Shown here piece after piece: positions 1-7,537 of a stretch of DNA of 64,000 bases. Position 1 is the stretch's first letter. Every line of letters begins with the position of its first letter. Below the pieces are notes generated by a model. It was not told the origin of the DNA and searched no databases. It saw nothing but the letters and a program-made list of their open reading frames with translations. Position numbers and translations under genes: made by a program. Source of the DNA: DATFNV01 sp963827935 (lineage in GTDB: Bacteria > Planctomycetota > Planctomycetia > Gemmatales > Gemmataceae); contig CAWHCN010000013.1 in the NCBI GenBank assembly GCA_963827935.1, positions 124,001 through 188,000 of the forward strand, given 5' to 3'.

Positions 1-1302
1 GCCAGGTCCTCGGCAGCGAGCAGCTTGGTCCCTGTCGGGCAGAGCGGGCGAAGCGAATCCAGGGCGGCCCGCGCCGCCATCACCCGGCAGCCGCTCGGCT
101 TGACCAGCGCCGCCAGTCCCGCCGTGGCCTCGGGGTCGGCCGCTGTCAGGAGTATAGCCGTCGGCTGCCGCCCAACCCAGCCCGCTTCCCGGAAGCGACG
201 CGCCAGGAACTCGACCAGGCCGGCCCCGCCCGGAGCGTCGAACAGGAAGAGGTCCTTGCCCGTGTCCAAGGCATAGACGGCCCGGCCGCCGTGGTCGCCC
301 AGGTAGCGAAGCCCCGGCCGCAGCTCCCGCGGCGTGCCGTCCAAGAACGGGGCCCCGTCCGCCTCGTACCGCGCCAGCAGCCGGGTCATCTCGGCGATCC
401 CCTGGTTCAGCAAGGAGTACCAGCGCCCGGCACTCAGGTGCGGGCTCTGCGGGACCACGTCGCGCCGGGGATGGCCGGGCAGGACCAGGTCCGGCGCCGG
501 CAACTCGCGCAGGCGCTGCAGCGAGGCCAGGTAGTCCTTCGCGCTGCCCCGATAGATAGGCGGCAGATACGCCGTGTAGGTCCCCAGGTTGCCGTCGCTG
601 GGGTGCGTCAGCTTCAGGACCACGTCGCCGGTGAACAGGGCCCGCAGATCGGGGCGCTCCAGCAGGTAGCAGACGCTGCCCGGCGTGTGCCCCGGCGTGG
701 CGATCACGGAGAAGCGAGCCTCGCCGAACGCCAGGACTTCGCCGCCCTTCAGCTCCACGTCCACGGTGGTCGGGTGCAGGCTCGCCGTGGGCATGCTGAA
801 GATGCTGAGGAAGGCCTCGGGGGGCCGGCCGTCGCGGAGCGGTTGGCAATCGCCCTGGCCGGCGTAAATGCGGGCCCCGGTTCGCGTCCGCAGTTCCTGG
901 GCTCCGAGGCTGTGGTCGGCATGAACGTGCGTCAGCAGGATGGCTCGCAGACGGCCCAGGTCGAGGCCGAGGCGGCCGAGTTGTTCGATCAGGGTGGCGG
1001 CCGAGGCTTCCGTGCCGCTGTCGATCAGAACCAGGCCGTCGGCGGTATCGACGGCGTACACGGCGGCGGGCGACGACTGCCCCAGCAGGTAGACGCCGCG
1101 CACAGCGCCACCGGAGCCGCGACCAGGGCCCGCGCCGCGCCGGCTCCCGGCCGGAGTCCGCAGGAGCAGCGGGGACCGGGGCGCTCGGGCTGGAGCCTCC
1201 GCGCGGCACGCAGACCTGGGACAGCCAGAGACCGACGGCCGCGGCGACCAGCAGCGCCAGCCCCGCCAGAGTTCGCCTCGGCCAGCGGACGGCTCGGATC
1301 AT
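1..1302 (-). CDS. MBL-fold metallo-hydrolase, 3' end outside window, apparent frameshift
   Basis: Reading the minus strand gives a metallo-beta-lactamase-fold protein. Its zinc-binding motif THVHADHSLGAQ lies near 930, followed by GHTPGSVCYLL and, later, LPGHPR, the usual order of metal ligands in this superfamily. The ATG at 1302 opens a good signal-anchor (a positive RAVRWPRR stretch, then an Ala/Leu-rich hydrophobic run). That frame does not connect with the catalytic frame: somewhere between about 1165 and 1100 the coherent sequence moves to the next frame. The catalytic frame stays open to the left edge, so the C-terminus is missing. A substrate cannot be assigned; glyoxalase II-like or lactonase-like hydrolases share these motifs. 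The long plus-strand ORF over the same bases is only its antisense shadow. Confidence 0.75.
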   Translation of the reverse strand, partial: MIRAVRWPRRTLAGLALLVAAAVGLWLSQVCVPRGGSSPSAPVPAAPADSGREPARRGPWSRLRWRCARRLPAGAVVARRRVRRRYRRRPGSDRQRHGSLGRHPDRTTRPPRPRPGPSASHPADARSCRPQPRSPGTADANRGPHLRRPGRLPTAPRRPAPRGLPQHLQHAHGEPAPDHRGRGAEGRRSPGVRRGSLLRDRHAGAHAGQRLLPAGAPRSAGPVHRRRGPEADAPQRRQPGDLHGVSAAYLSGQREGLPGLAAAPARVAGAGPGPARPSPARRGPAEPAPECRALVLLAEPGDRRDDPAAGAVRGGRGPVLGRHAAGAAAGASLPGRPRRPGRLCLGHGQGPLPVRRSGRGRPGRVPGASLPGSGLGWAAADGYTPDSGRPRGHGGTGGAGQAERLPGDGGAGRPGFASPALPDRDQAARCRGPG

Positions 1303-1335
1303 GGGTCGTTCAGATGGGATGGCACGCTCTGACGA

Positions 1336-1415
1336 GGGTGGCACGCCCTGAGGTACTCCGAAGGGCGTGCCGCACTGACTGCACGCCCTTCGGAGTACCT
1401 CAGGGCGTGCCACCC
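1336..1415. repeat. 80-bp palindrome, family A, copy 1
   Basis: Arms GGGTGGCACGCCCTGAGGTA... and their reverse complement enclose a loop of about 10 nt. This is one of seven copies of exactly 80 bp in the window. It lies between two same-strand genes. Confidence 0.95.
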
Positions 1416-1437
1416 GACGGGCCGGTTGCGGTTTCGC

Positions 1438-1935
1438 TCAATCCTTGAGCTCGATCTCGAACGAATTCTTCCCCTTGGTCACTGTCACCTTGTAATCGCT
1501 GGTGCTGGCGTCGCGGTACTTGGTCGGGATCTTGACGTAGGCCCCTCCGCCGTTGTCCTCGTGGCCTGGGGGCACCGGGCTGGAGCCGCCCGGGCCCGGC
1601 TTGCGGCCGTCTACCTCGGGGCCGTTCTCCATCGCTTTCCCACGCGCGCCCCCATAAACGGGCCCGGCCTTCCGGTTGCGGTTTGCGGAGTCCGTTTCGA
1701 CTGTAACCGTCATGGGCCCCTCGGGAACGTCGGTTATGGTAAACGTGCCGTCCGGCTTGATGCCCCCGGGATAGGAAGTGCCCTCTGCCGTGACGAAGGC
1801 GATTGAGCCGCCTGTCACCAGTTGGCCATTGTATTTGATCGTACCCGAGAGAGATGCGGGAGCGCTCTTGTTGGTACAGCCGGCGGCGAGAACGAGCACC
1901 ACGGGCAGTAAGGTGACCAGTCGGCGAGCAATCAT
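1438..1935 (-). CDS. small lipoprotein with carboxypeptidase-regulatory-like fold
   Basis: 165 aa. The N-terminus MIARRLVTLLPVVLVLAAGC is a lipoprotein signal with lipobox LAAGC, so the mature protein should be an acylated periplasmic or outer-membrane lipoprotein. The body (SGTIKYNGQLVTGGSIAFV ... PDGTFTITDVPEGPMTVTVET) matches the planctomycete pattern of a single transthyretin-like/CarboxypepD_reg beta-sandwich. Genes of this kind commonly sit beside DUF1559 genes, and one is present here just upstream on the same strand, separated by about 260 bp that contain a family A palindrome. No enzymatic residues are visible; a structural or surface-assembly role is inferred. Confidence 0.8.
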   Translation of the reverse strand: MIARRLVTLLPVVLVLAAGCTNKSAPASLSGTIKYNGQLVTGGSIAFVTAEGTSYPGGIKPDGTFTITDVPEGPMTVTVETDSANRNRKAGPVYGGARGKAMENGPEVDGRKPGPGGSSPVPPGHEDNGGGAYVKIPTKYRDASTSDYKVTVTKGKNSFEIELKD

Positions 1936-2075
1936 GACGATGTCCTTGCAATTAGTGCCGTCGCCGGCAGGATTCGCCAGGGATCACGGAACCACTCTTC
2001 AACGGCCGGTGGTCGCCGCCGTCGAGGGCGATGACCACTCCAGCCCCGCTAGTGCAGCGTCAAGCACAGGATTTA

Positions 2076-2155
2076 GGGTGGCACGCCCTGAGGTACTCCG
2101 AAGGGCGTGCGGACAGTCAAGCACGCCCTTCGGAGTACCTCAGGGCGTGCCACCC
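2076..2155. repeat. 80-bp palindrome, family A, copy 2
   Basis: Same arms as copy 1, with a different loop (GGACAGTCAA). It lies between the DUF1559 gene and the lipoprotein gene, which both read leftward. Confidence 0.95.
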
Positions 2156-2194
2156 AACTGAATCCCAAATCCTTGCGTTGACATTGCGCTAGCC

Positions 2195-3268
2195 CTACCA
2201 GTCGCTGCCCAGGGATAGGCTATCGGCGGGATCAACCGCCAGGCCAAACGTCATCTGGGAAATGGAAGCAGGAACCAGCCGGACGCTGCCATCGCCCATG
2301 CCCACGTTGATGCCGGCCGTGCTGAGGGCCTGAAGGCGCGTCGGGTCGCAGGCGTTGATGGGCGGCTTGATCTGCGGGAGCTGCATGTAGGCCCAGGGGT
2401 AGTTGGGCAAGCCGCCCCCGGAAGTGTACGGGACACCGTAGGGATAGTTGGCGTACAGCTGGCCCAGCTGCCCGAAGTTCAGGTTGGCCCAGAAGCCCAT
2501 GCTGAACCAGGGCCGGTAATTGCCAATCTGGCCGTTGGCGACGATAAAGTACTCGAACCCCGGGCCGGTGCCCTGTCCGTCCTCGTTATAGATGTGCTGG
2601 ACGTAGGTGGGATTGATGGGGTTGGTGGAATCGCCGCTGGAAGGCCCGCAGATGGCGTAGCGCTCGGCGAAGAAGATGGTGTTGGAGGCGCCGTCCGGGA
2701 TGTTCCCCACCTTGGCGATGCCGCCGAACTGCCAGTCCTCGCCCCAGCCGCCGCGGAAGACGTGCCAGTTGGCGGCGTAGCTGGAAGCGCCGCGGCCGAA
2801 ACCCGCCTGACCGCAGCACCAGGTCGAGCCGTTGGACGGCATGGTGGGGTCGCCCGGGGCCTGGTAGGTCTTCACCGGGTTGCTGATCCACCACGACTGG
2901 CCGTTGTGCCCGCCGTTGCCGTTGACCTCCCAGTCGACGTAGGTGGTATCCTGTTCGATGTACGGGAGCAGCCAGTAGCCGATGGTGCCGAAGTGCGAGG
3001 GCAGGTAGGCGGCCCCCCAGTTGGGGTCGTTGCCGACGGGGTAGCTGCCGTAGACCGGCGGCAGGTTCCCGTTGGTGTCGTTGGCATTGTGCGACGCCAG
3101 CACCAGCTGCTTGATGTTGTTGGCCGACTGCATGCGGGCCGCCGCCTCACGCACCTTTTGCACCGCGGGCACGAGCAGGCCGATCAGGATGGCGATGATC
3201 GCGATCACCACCAGCAGCTCAATCAGCGTGAACGCCCGCCAACGCCTGAGGAGTCTGATCCGAGGCAT
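2195..3268 (-). CDS. DUF1559 family pseudopilin-like protein
   Basis: 357 aa. The N-terminus has the type IV prepilin cleavage/methylation signature (RWRAFTLIELLVVIAIIAIL) with the invariant Glu at +5 and a hydrophobic helix, followed by VPAVQKVREAAARMQ. The C-terminus carries GINVGMGDGSVR, the DUF1559 'H-X9-DG' type ending. The middle is rich in Gly, Asn, Trp and Tyr, as is usual for this large planctomycete family. It is expected to be exported and assembled through a type II/IV pilus-like machine. The product is known only as a family; individual functions are unknown. It is the first gene of a short leftward unit with the lipoprotein. Confidence 0.93.
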   Translation of the reverse strand: MPRIRLLRRWRAFTLIELLVVIAIIAILIGLLVPAVQKVREAAARMQSANNIKQLVLASHNANDTNGNLPPVYGSYPVGNDPNWGAAYLPSHFGTIGYWLLPYIEQDTTYVDWEVNGNGGHNGQSWWISNPVKTYQAPGDPTMPSNGSTWCCGQAGFGRGASSYAANWHVFRGGWGEDWQFGGIAKVGNIPDGASNTIFFAERYAICGPSSGDSTNPINPTYVQHIYNEDGQGTGPGFEYFIVANGQIGNYRPWFSMGFWANLNFGQLGQLYANYPYGVPYTSGGGLPNYPWAYMQLPQIKPPINACDPTRLQALSTAGINVGMGDGSVRLVPASISQMTFGLAVDPADSLSLGSDW

Positions 3269-3534
3269 CGCGACAACTCCTTATGACATGACCAGTAGGA
3301 ACGAATAGCGATACGAAGACAGGGCGCTGTCGAATGGCGCGGCCCAGTCCCCCGGACCAGAATTTCGTTGTCTCGGGGTGTGCGAACCGAACAGGGAGGG
3401 TGACGACAGGGCATGCAACGTCCCTGGCGAGTGGGTCACCCGACCCAATACCGCGCCTGAGTAGCGCTGATTGTCATCATCTCCAGCGCAACTGTCAAGC
3501 ATATTCTCACGTTTTCCTCACATTGCCCCGCTGT

Positions 3535-3692
3535 AAGGCGAGCGGCAGTATTTCTCCTCCCCTCGCCCCGGTACTCCGGGGAGAGGGGTCGGGGGTGAGG
3601 GGTTCTGGTTCGCGGGGATTCAGCCCCCTCACCCCCAACCCCTCTCCCCCGAGTACGAGGGAGAGGGGAGATTATCACTTGCCGCTCGGCTA
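3535..3692. repeat. Nested inverted repeat, family C (CCCCTCACCCC type)
   Basis: Two opposed copies of a CCCTCACCCCCAACCCCTCT-type sequence, each a small hairpin, sit inside a larger imperfect palindrome whose ends read CGAGCGGCA...TGCCGCTCG. It lies between the DUF1559 gene and the divergent DUF493 gene. Related copies are at 5224-5267 and 13422-13467. Confidence 0.85.
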
Positions 3693-3737
3693 AGATACCA
3701 GCGGGGAACGACAGGGCGAACCAGAGGAGAAGGGGCC

Positions 3738-4022
3738 GTGGGCGAATTGCCGACGATCGACTTGCTGGAGCGAACGCACACCTTTCCCGGGGTGTACATG
3801 TTCAAGGTGATTGGCCGGGCCGACCGGGCCTTTGCGGCGCGGGCGGTGGCGGCGGTGCGCGAGGCGCTGGGCTGGGTGTCCGACCCGCCCTTTCGGGTGC
3901 GCGAGGCCGCCGGCGGCCGCCACGTCGCCGTCACCCTCGAGCCGCACCTGGCCACCGCCCACGAGGTCCTCGCCGTCTACCGCCGCCTGCGGACGATAGC
4001 CGGGTTGGTCATGTTTCTGTGA
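3738..4022 (+). CDS. DUF493 (YbeD-like) family protein
   Basis: 94 aa, starting at a GTG with a strong purine-rich Shine-Dalgarno just upstream (AGGAGAAGGGG). The pattern HTFPGVYMFKVIGRAD ... HVAVTLEP ... YRRLRTIAGLVMFL matches the DUF493/YbeD fold, a small ferredoxin-like alpha/beta protein. E. coli YbeD has been proposed to be regulatory (ACT-like). No catalytic residues are expected. The 3' end overlaps the small terminase gene tail to tail by 14 nt, so it marks the left border of the viral island and is probably a host gene. Confidence 0.8.
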   Translation: MGELPTIDLLERTHTFPGVYMFKVIGRADRAFAARAVAAVREALGWVSDPPFRVREAAGGRHVAVTLEPHLATAHEVLAVYRRLRTIAGLVMFL

Positions 4023-4503
4023 GTGCCGGGCGTCCCACCCCCGGCGCCTGCTTCGCCAGCGCCTTGGCCAGCGCCGCCCGCGCCTCGGGGAACGGCGCCA
4101 GCGTTTCCAGGAGCGTCGCCAGCAGGGTTTGCATCTGCGGTTCGGTCAGCACGTTGACGGTGCGTTTCTCCGGCTTGGGCTGTCCCTTCACCGGGGCACT
4201 CCAGCCCGGCAGATGGTCCGAGTTCTTCCCCGGTCCATTGAGCAGCCAGGCCCGCGAGTTCTTCTTGTGCAGGTCGATTTCGGCCATGCAGCGGGCATGG
4301 CCGTGAGCATGGCGCACGCGCTCGGCCAGCGAGCGGTAGGGTTCCCGCGCTCCCGGCTGCGAGCCGCGCTCCAGCCAGTCGTGAAACACTTCCGTCGGCA
4401 CCCCCGCGGCCTCGGCGGCCACGTGCGGAAACGCCCCGCCCTGAATGCGATTGGCGATGTCCGCGATCAGGGCCTCGGTCGGATGAAAACGACGGCGACT
4501 CAT
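4009..4503 (-). CDS. Phage terminase small subunit-like protein
   Basis: 164 aa. The N-terminal helix-turn-helix region (FPHVAAEAAGVPTEVFHDWL) followed by an ERGSQPG...EPYRSLAERV segment is typical of small terminase subunits, which recognise viral DNA and recruit the large subunit for packaging. Its ATG overlaps the stop of the preceding ABC-ATPase/GNAT gene as ATGA, so the two are probably translationally coupled. It is unusual that it lies about 16 kb downstream of the large terminase gene at 20.0-21.3 kb instead of next to it. It could instead be another small HTH DNA-binding phage protein. Confidence 0.65.
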   Translation of the reverse strand: MSRRRFHPTEALIADIANRIQGGAFPHVAAEAAGVPTEVFHDWLERGSQPGAREPYRSLAERVRHAHGHARCMAEIDLHKKNSRAWLLNGPGKNSDHLPGWSAPVKGQPKPEKRTVNVLTEPQMQTLLATLLETLAPFPEARAALAKALAKQAPGVGRPALTET

Positions 4504-5686
4504 GGGGTCAACCTCCCAGTAGGCCCCTTGCTGGCGCGTCGGGCTAACAGCGCCCGGGCCAGGTGTGGCTCCAGGGGCGGACCGATGTATTCGAAACCGG
4601 CCGTCAGCCGTGTGACCGCGTGCCGTAGCCGGCCTTCATGCCCGGCCGCGAACGACGGCGCCCGCCGCATGCGCCACAACGGCGAGGCCCGCCGGGCCCG
4701 GATCATGGCCGGGTGCGTCGTGGTGCTGCCGGCCCGGTAGCCAAACGCTTTCCACAGCGAGGCGATCAGCGCCGACAGGGCGTTGCCGATGCCGACGCCC
4801 TGGTAGTCCGGCAGCGTCACCGTGCGGTGCTCGCGCCGGGCCGGCGGACCGACGCCGACGAAGGGCAGCCAGGCAGAGAAAGCGACCGGCCGGCCCCGCC
4901 AGGTCGCCAGGAAGCAGGCGGCCGACCAGTTCAGGTGCCCGCTCAGATAGTGATGCGGTGCGAATAACGGCCACGCCGATGCACGGCAACGAAACACCTC
5001 GAGGGCGATGGCGGGGCGTCGTCGAAGACACCTCCATTGCAAGAGCCCCAACGCCGGCTGATACGTCCAGTCCGGTTGCAGCCATTCCTCTACGTCCTCA
5101 TGGCACGTCACCGCGATGAACTGCTGGCCACGCGCCGGACCGTCTTCGCCAGCGCCGCCGACCCGATCTGGGCGACCGTGCGATCGACCACGGAGGTGAA
5201 CTCGTCGCACACGACCAGGGGTGCCCCCTCACCCCCAACCCCTCTCCCCCCAGGGGCGAGGGGAGGACCGGAGTCGGCCAGCAATCGGGCGAGCATCACG
5301 CGGAACTGCTGGCCGGTGGAGAGGACATGAAACGGCCGCAGCCACGCCGGCGGTGACGAGAAGCCGACCGCACAAAGCAGAGTCGTCACCTCCTTGATGG
5401 AGAGTTCCTCGGGAAAAACGTCCAGCAAGCTGCGGTCCGCCGGCCAGTTCAAGGACGATGACCGGGCCAGCGCCTCGGGCCACAGCGCCTTGGCAATGGT
5501 CGATTTGCCGCACCCGGACGGTCCGACAACCAGGCCGACATGCCAGGGTCGCTCGTCCAGCGGCAGGGCGACCTGCCAGGTGAGTCGGCTATGACTCTCG
5601 GCCGGCAGATCGAACAACCCGCGGACCTGCTGAACCCGCGGCGTCTCCTCGATGGGCGAGGCGACGGTGATGGTGATGGGTGGCAT
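4500..5686 (-). CDS. ABC-type ATPase fused to GNAT/Mom-like acyltransferase (COG2401-like), frameshifted
   Basis: The ATG at 5686 follows a good GGAGT-type ribosome site directly after a palindrome. The first half is an ABC ATPase: Walker A GPSGCGKST, signature-like LSTGQQFRVMLARLL and Walker B LVVCDEFTS. The second half is GNAT-like: HHYLSGHLNWSAACFL, then the acyl-CoA-binding loop VTLPDYQGVGIGNALS and STTTHPAMIRARRAS. The halves are in different frames joined by a one-base shift near 5130; read across it they form a single ATPase-acetyltransferase like COG2401. Mu Mom, a DNA-modifying enzyme, has a GNAT-type fold, so DNA modification is a possible role (inference). A family C repeat adds about 15 residues before Walker B. 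It lies between ParB-like and small terminase genes. Confidence 0.7.
5224..5267. repeat. Family C repeat lying in frame inside a coding sequence
   Basis: A CCCTCACCCCCAACCCCTCT-type element is located within the ATPase domain and translates as PPLAPGGRGVGGEGA between the signature motif and Walker B, without breaking the frame. Confidence 0.8.
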
Positions 5687-5699
5687 GGGGAACTCCTTG

Positions 5700-5774
5700 C
5701 CGAGCCGCGCACGCAGCGGAGCGGAGTAAGCGGCCGAACGCCGCTTACTCCGCTCCGCTGCGTGCGCGGCTCGG
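5700..5774. repeat. 75-bp near-perfect palindrome
   Basis: Arms CCGAGCCGCGCACGCAGCGG... of about 34 nt around a 7-nt loop. It fills the space between the ParB-like gene's stop and the ribosome site of the ATPase/GNAT gene. Confidence 0.95.
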
Positions 5775-5778
5775 AGTT

Positions 5779-6367
5779 TCACGACATTTTCGCCTCACAC
5801 TTCAGCCCTTCCTTGCGAAAGCGCCGCAACAGCGCCACCTGTTCCTTCTCATTGGCACAGCGCACCAGGACGAAGAACTCCTCTGGCGGCCCCTTCTCCG
5901 GCCCGCCCTGGCGCTTCAACTCCTTGAGGACGGCCTCGTCCCGGGCGGCCAGCGAGGCCCACAGGGCGGCCAGGTCGTTGCTCTCGGTCTCCACCTGCTC
6001 GCGCAGCTCGGCGAGGACTTCCTCGTCATAGCTGGCCAGCATTGCCAGCGGATCGAGCGTCAGCAGCAGCTTTTCAGCCTCGGCGTCGGTCACGTCGAGC
6101 ACCTCGACTTCCACCTCGGCCTCGCGCAGCTCCTCCTGCCGGAGGTGGCCGTCGATCAGGGTAAGTGGAGCGGCGTCGCCGAGCGGCTTGTCGGCGTCGG
6201 CCACATAGGCGAGCACCGAACGAGCCAGGCCGACCTCGTCCAGGATGGCGTGCAGGGTGGCGCTGGGCCGGTGAATGGGTGCGGGGGTTGCGCGGGTGCG
6301 GCCGCAGCTCGGCGGCGCGGACACGCCGATGGGCCACGATGCGGTTCTTGAGGGTGTGTGCGTTCAT
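5779..6367 (-). CDS. ParB/Srx-like nuclease-domain protein, frameshifted
   Basis: The ATG at 6367 starts KNRIVAHRRVRAAELRPHPRNPRTH, the canonical ParB N-terminal motif (L.PHPRNPR.H). The coherent sequence then continues in another frame as ATLHAILDEVGLARSVLAY ... LTLIDGHLRQEEL ... VLDVTDAEAEKLLLTLDP, which is the GHxR (ParB box II) region and the usual downstream helix. The two frames are joined by a shift at about 6280-6290. About 195 aa. Phage ParB-domain proteins often sit in packaging or DNA-modification gene blocks, and this one directly precedes the ATPase/GNAT fusion on the same strand. Confidence 0.75.
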
Positions 6368-6413
6368 GGGCCCGACTGTAGCACGGGCCGCGCGGGAGAG
6401 GGGAGATCATCAT

Positions 6414-6438
6414 GCGGATCTGCGATCCGCCGCTAAAC
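6414..6438. repeat. Half palindrome, family B (…CCGCTAAAC end)
   Basis: Reads GCGGATCTGCGATCCGCCGC followed by TAAAC. It matches the right arm of the element at 7044-7108. Together they flank the Y1 transposase gene, and the arm supplies that gene's TAG stop codon. Confidence 0.85.
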
Positions 6439-7033
6439 GGGGAGGTATGGGGTGACAAACGGCCAGCGCTGGCGGCGCTTCCCGTCCTTGACGGGATTGT
6501 CCTCGACATAGCGGATCGCCCGCAGGATGTCGTCGGCGCTGTTTGAGGAACACCTTCCAGTGTCCCCGGCCCCACGGCGACGGCAGCAAGCCGTTCGCCT
6601 GCGGCCAGGCGGCCAGGGGATGCCGCCCGCTCGACGCCAGCTCCATGCTGGCCTCCCCCTTGAGGAGGCGGACCATCGTTTCAACCCGGTAATGGTGCCG
6701 GTCGATCACCATGTGAACGTGCTCGGGAAGGATCGAACAGGCGTGGACGGTGTACTTCGACTTGGCCGCCATGCGCTCGAATCCCCGGGCGATGGCCAGG
6801 GCCTGATGCCCGTCGAACGTGACGGCCGGATAGGTGAGTGCTTCCTTGGTGCGGAGGCGGGCGGCGCGGTCATGAGGCGCGCCGGCAACGGAACGGCGCG
6901 TGGTCACCTTCGTGGCCGGGCCACCCGCCAGATAGAGTTCCCACGACCGCACAAAATCGGAGTAGGACCCACGCGGATCGTTCGGCAACCAGAATCCGTA
7001 CGCCGTGAAAATGACGTGGTACGCGAGGACCAT
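6433..7033 (-). CDS. REP-associated tyrosine transposase (Y1/HUH, RAYT-like), frameshifted
   Basis: The start at 7033 gives MVLAYHVIFTAYGFWLPNDP, the typical RAYT opening. The HUH motif is SILPEHVHMVIDRHHYR near residue 100, followed by VRLLKGEASMEL. After WGRGHWKVFL the frame shifts by one base (near 6545, in an AAA run) and the expected RAYT end NSADDILRAIRYVEDNPVK ... PYLPV follows, ending in TAG inside the flanking palindrome arm. Such enzymes nick at REP hairpins with a single catalytic tyrosine and are normally single-copy and domesticated. Family B palindromes at 6414 and 7044 flank the gene, as expected for a RAYT with its cognate repeats. Confidence 0.85.
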
Positions 7034-7043
7034 GATGCCCCCC

Positions 7044-7108
7044 GTTTAGCGGGCGGATCGAAGATCCGCCCGCTGAATAACGCGCGGATCTCCGATCCGC
7101 CGCTAAAC
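7044..7108. repeat. 65-bp palindrome, family B, beside the RAYT gene
   Basis: Begins GTTTAGCGGGCGGATCGAAG and ends GATCCGCCGCTAAAC. It lies 11 nt upstream of the Y1 transposase start and provides the stop codon of the small gene on its other side. Confidence 0.93.
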
Positions 7109-7331
7109 TATTGTCTTCTCCACCACCGCCGGTGGAAACTCAATCCGGCACGCACTGGACGTGAGCAACCCCAGCTGGTTGCAGCCGGCTGCGGGCCTCC
7201 GCCTCATCGTGCAGGTGCGGATGCCGGGCTCGCACGCCGCCGCCTTGGGCCGCCTCCAGCCGCCAGCCATCGTCCTCCAGGGCCCGCCGCAGCGAGCCGG
7301 CGCACCGCAGCATCTGAATGTAAACCTTCAT
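7103..7331 (-). CDS. Small hypothetical protein, possible frameshift near its 3' end
   Basis: ATG at 7331 behind an AAAGGGGGG-type ribosome site, starting MKVYIQMLRCAGSLRRALED. The first frame ends at 7140; shifting one base near 7170 gives a more coherent ending (QLGLLTSSACRIEFPPAVVE) that stops at TAG 7103-7105 inside the palindrome. About 75 aa, no recognised domain. It is on the same strand as the viral genes. The shifted ending is my preferred reading, not proven. Confidence 0.45.
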
Positions 7332-7537
7332 GTCAGCCCCCCTTCTCTCTGTCGTTGGCACATCAGGTGGTTGAGGCTTGTGGAGTCGATTTTATGCCGC
7401 CAGCCCGACCTCGACAGAGGCCCAGGCGACTTCATCCAATCTTCACGCGGACGCCGGCACAGCCATCCCCCTTGATTCATCCGGCAAAAGTGCGACAATC
7501 GGTATCCGTTCCCTGCGGTCCTCTGGAGGACGGAGCC

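Noticed and set aside
291..1448. Long plus-strand open frame of 385 codons
   Set aside because: Arg/Pro/Gly-rich shadow of the minus-strand MBL hydrolase, which carries clear zinc motifs; it also runs through a palindrome.
6527..7537. Upstream extension of the 7538-9430 WD40 gene in the same open frame
   Set aside because: It covers the opposite-strand Y1 transposase and repeats; the signal peptide and ribosome site place the start at 7538.
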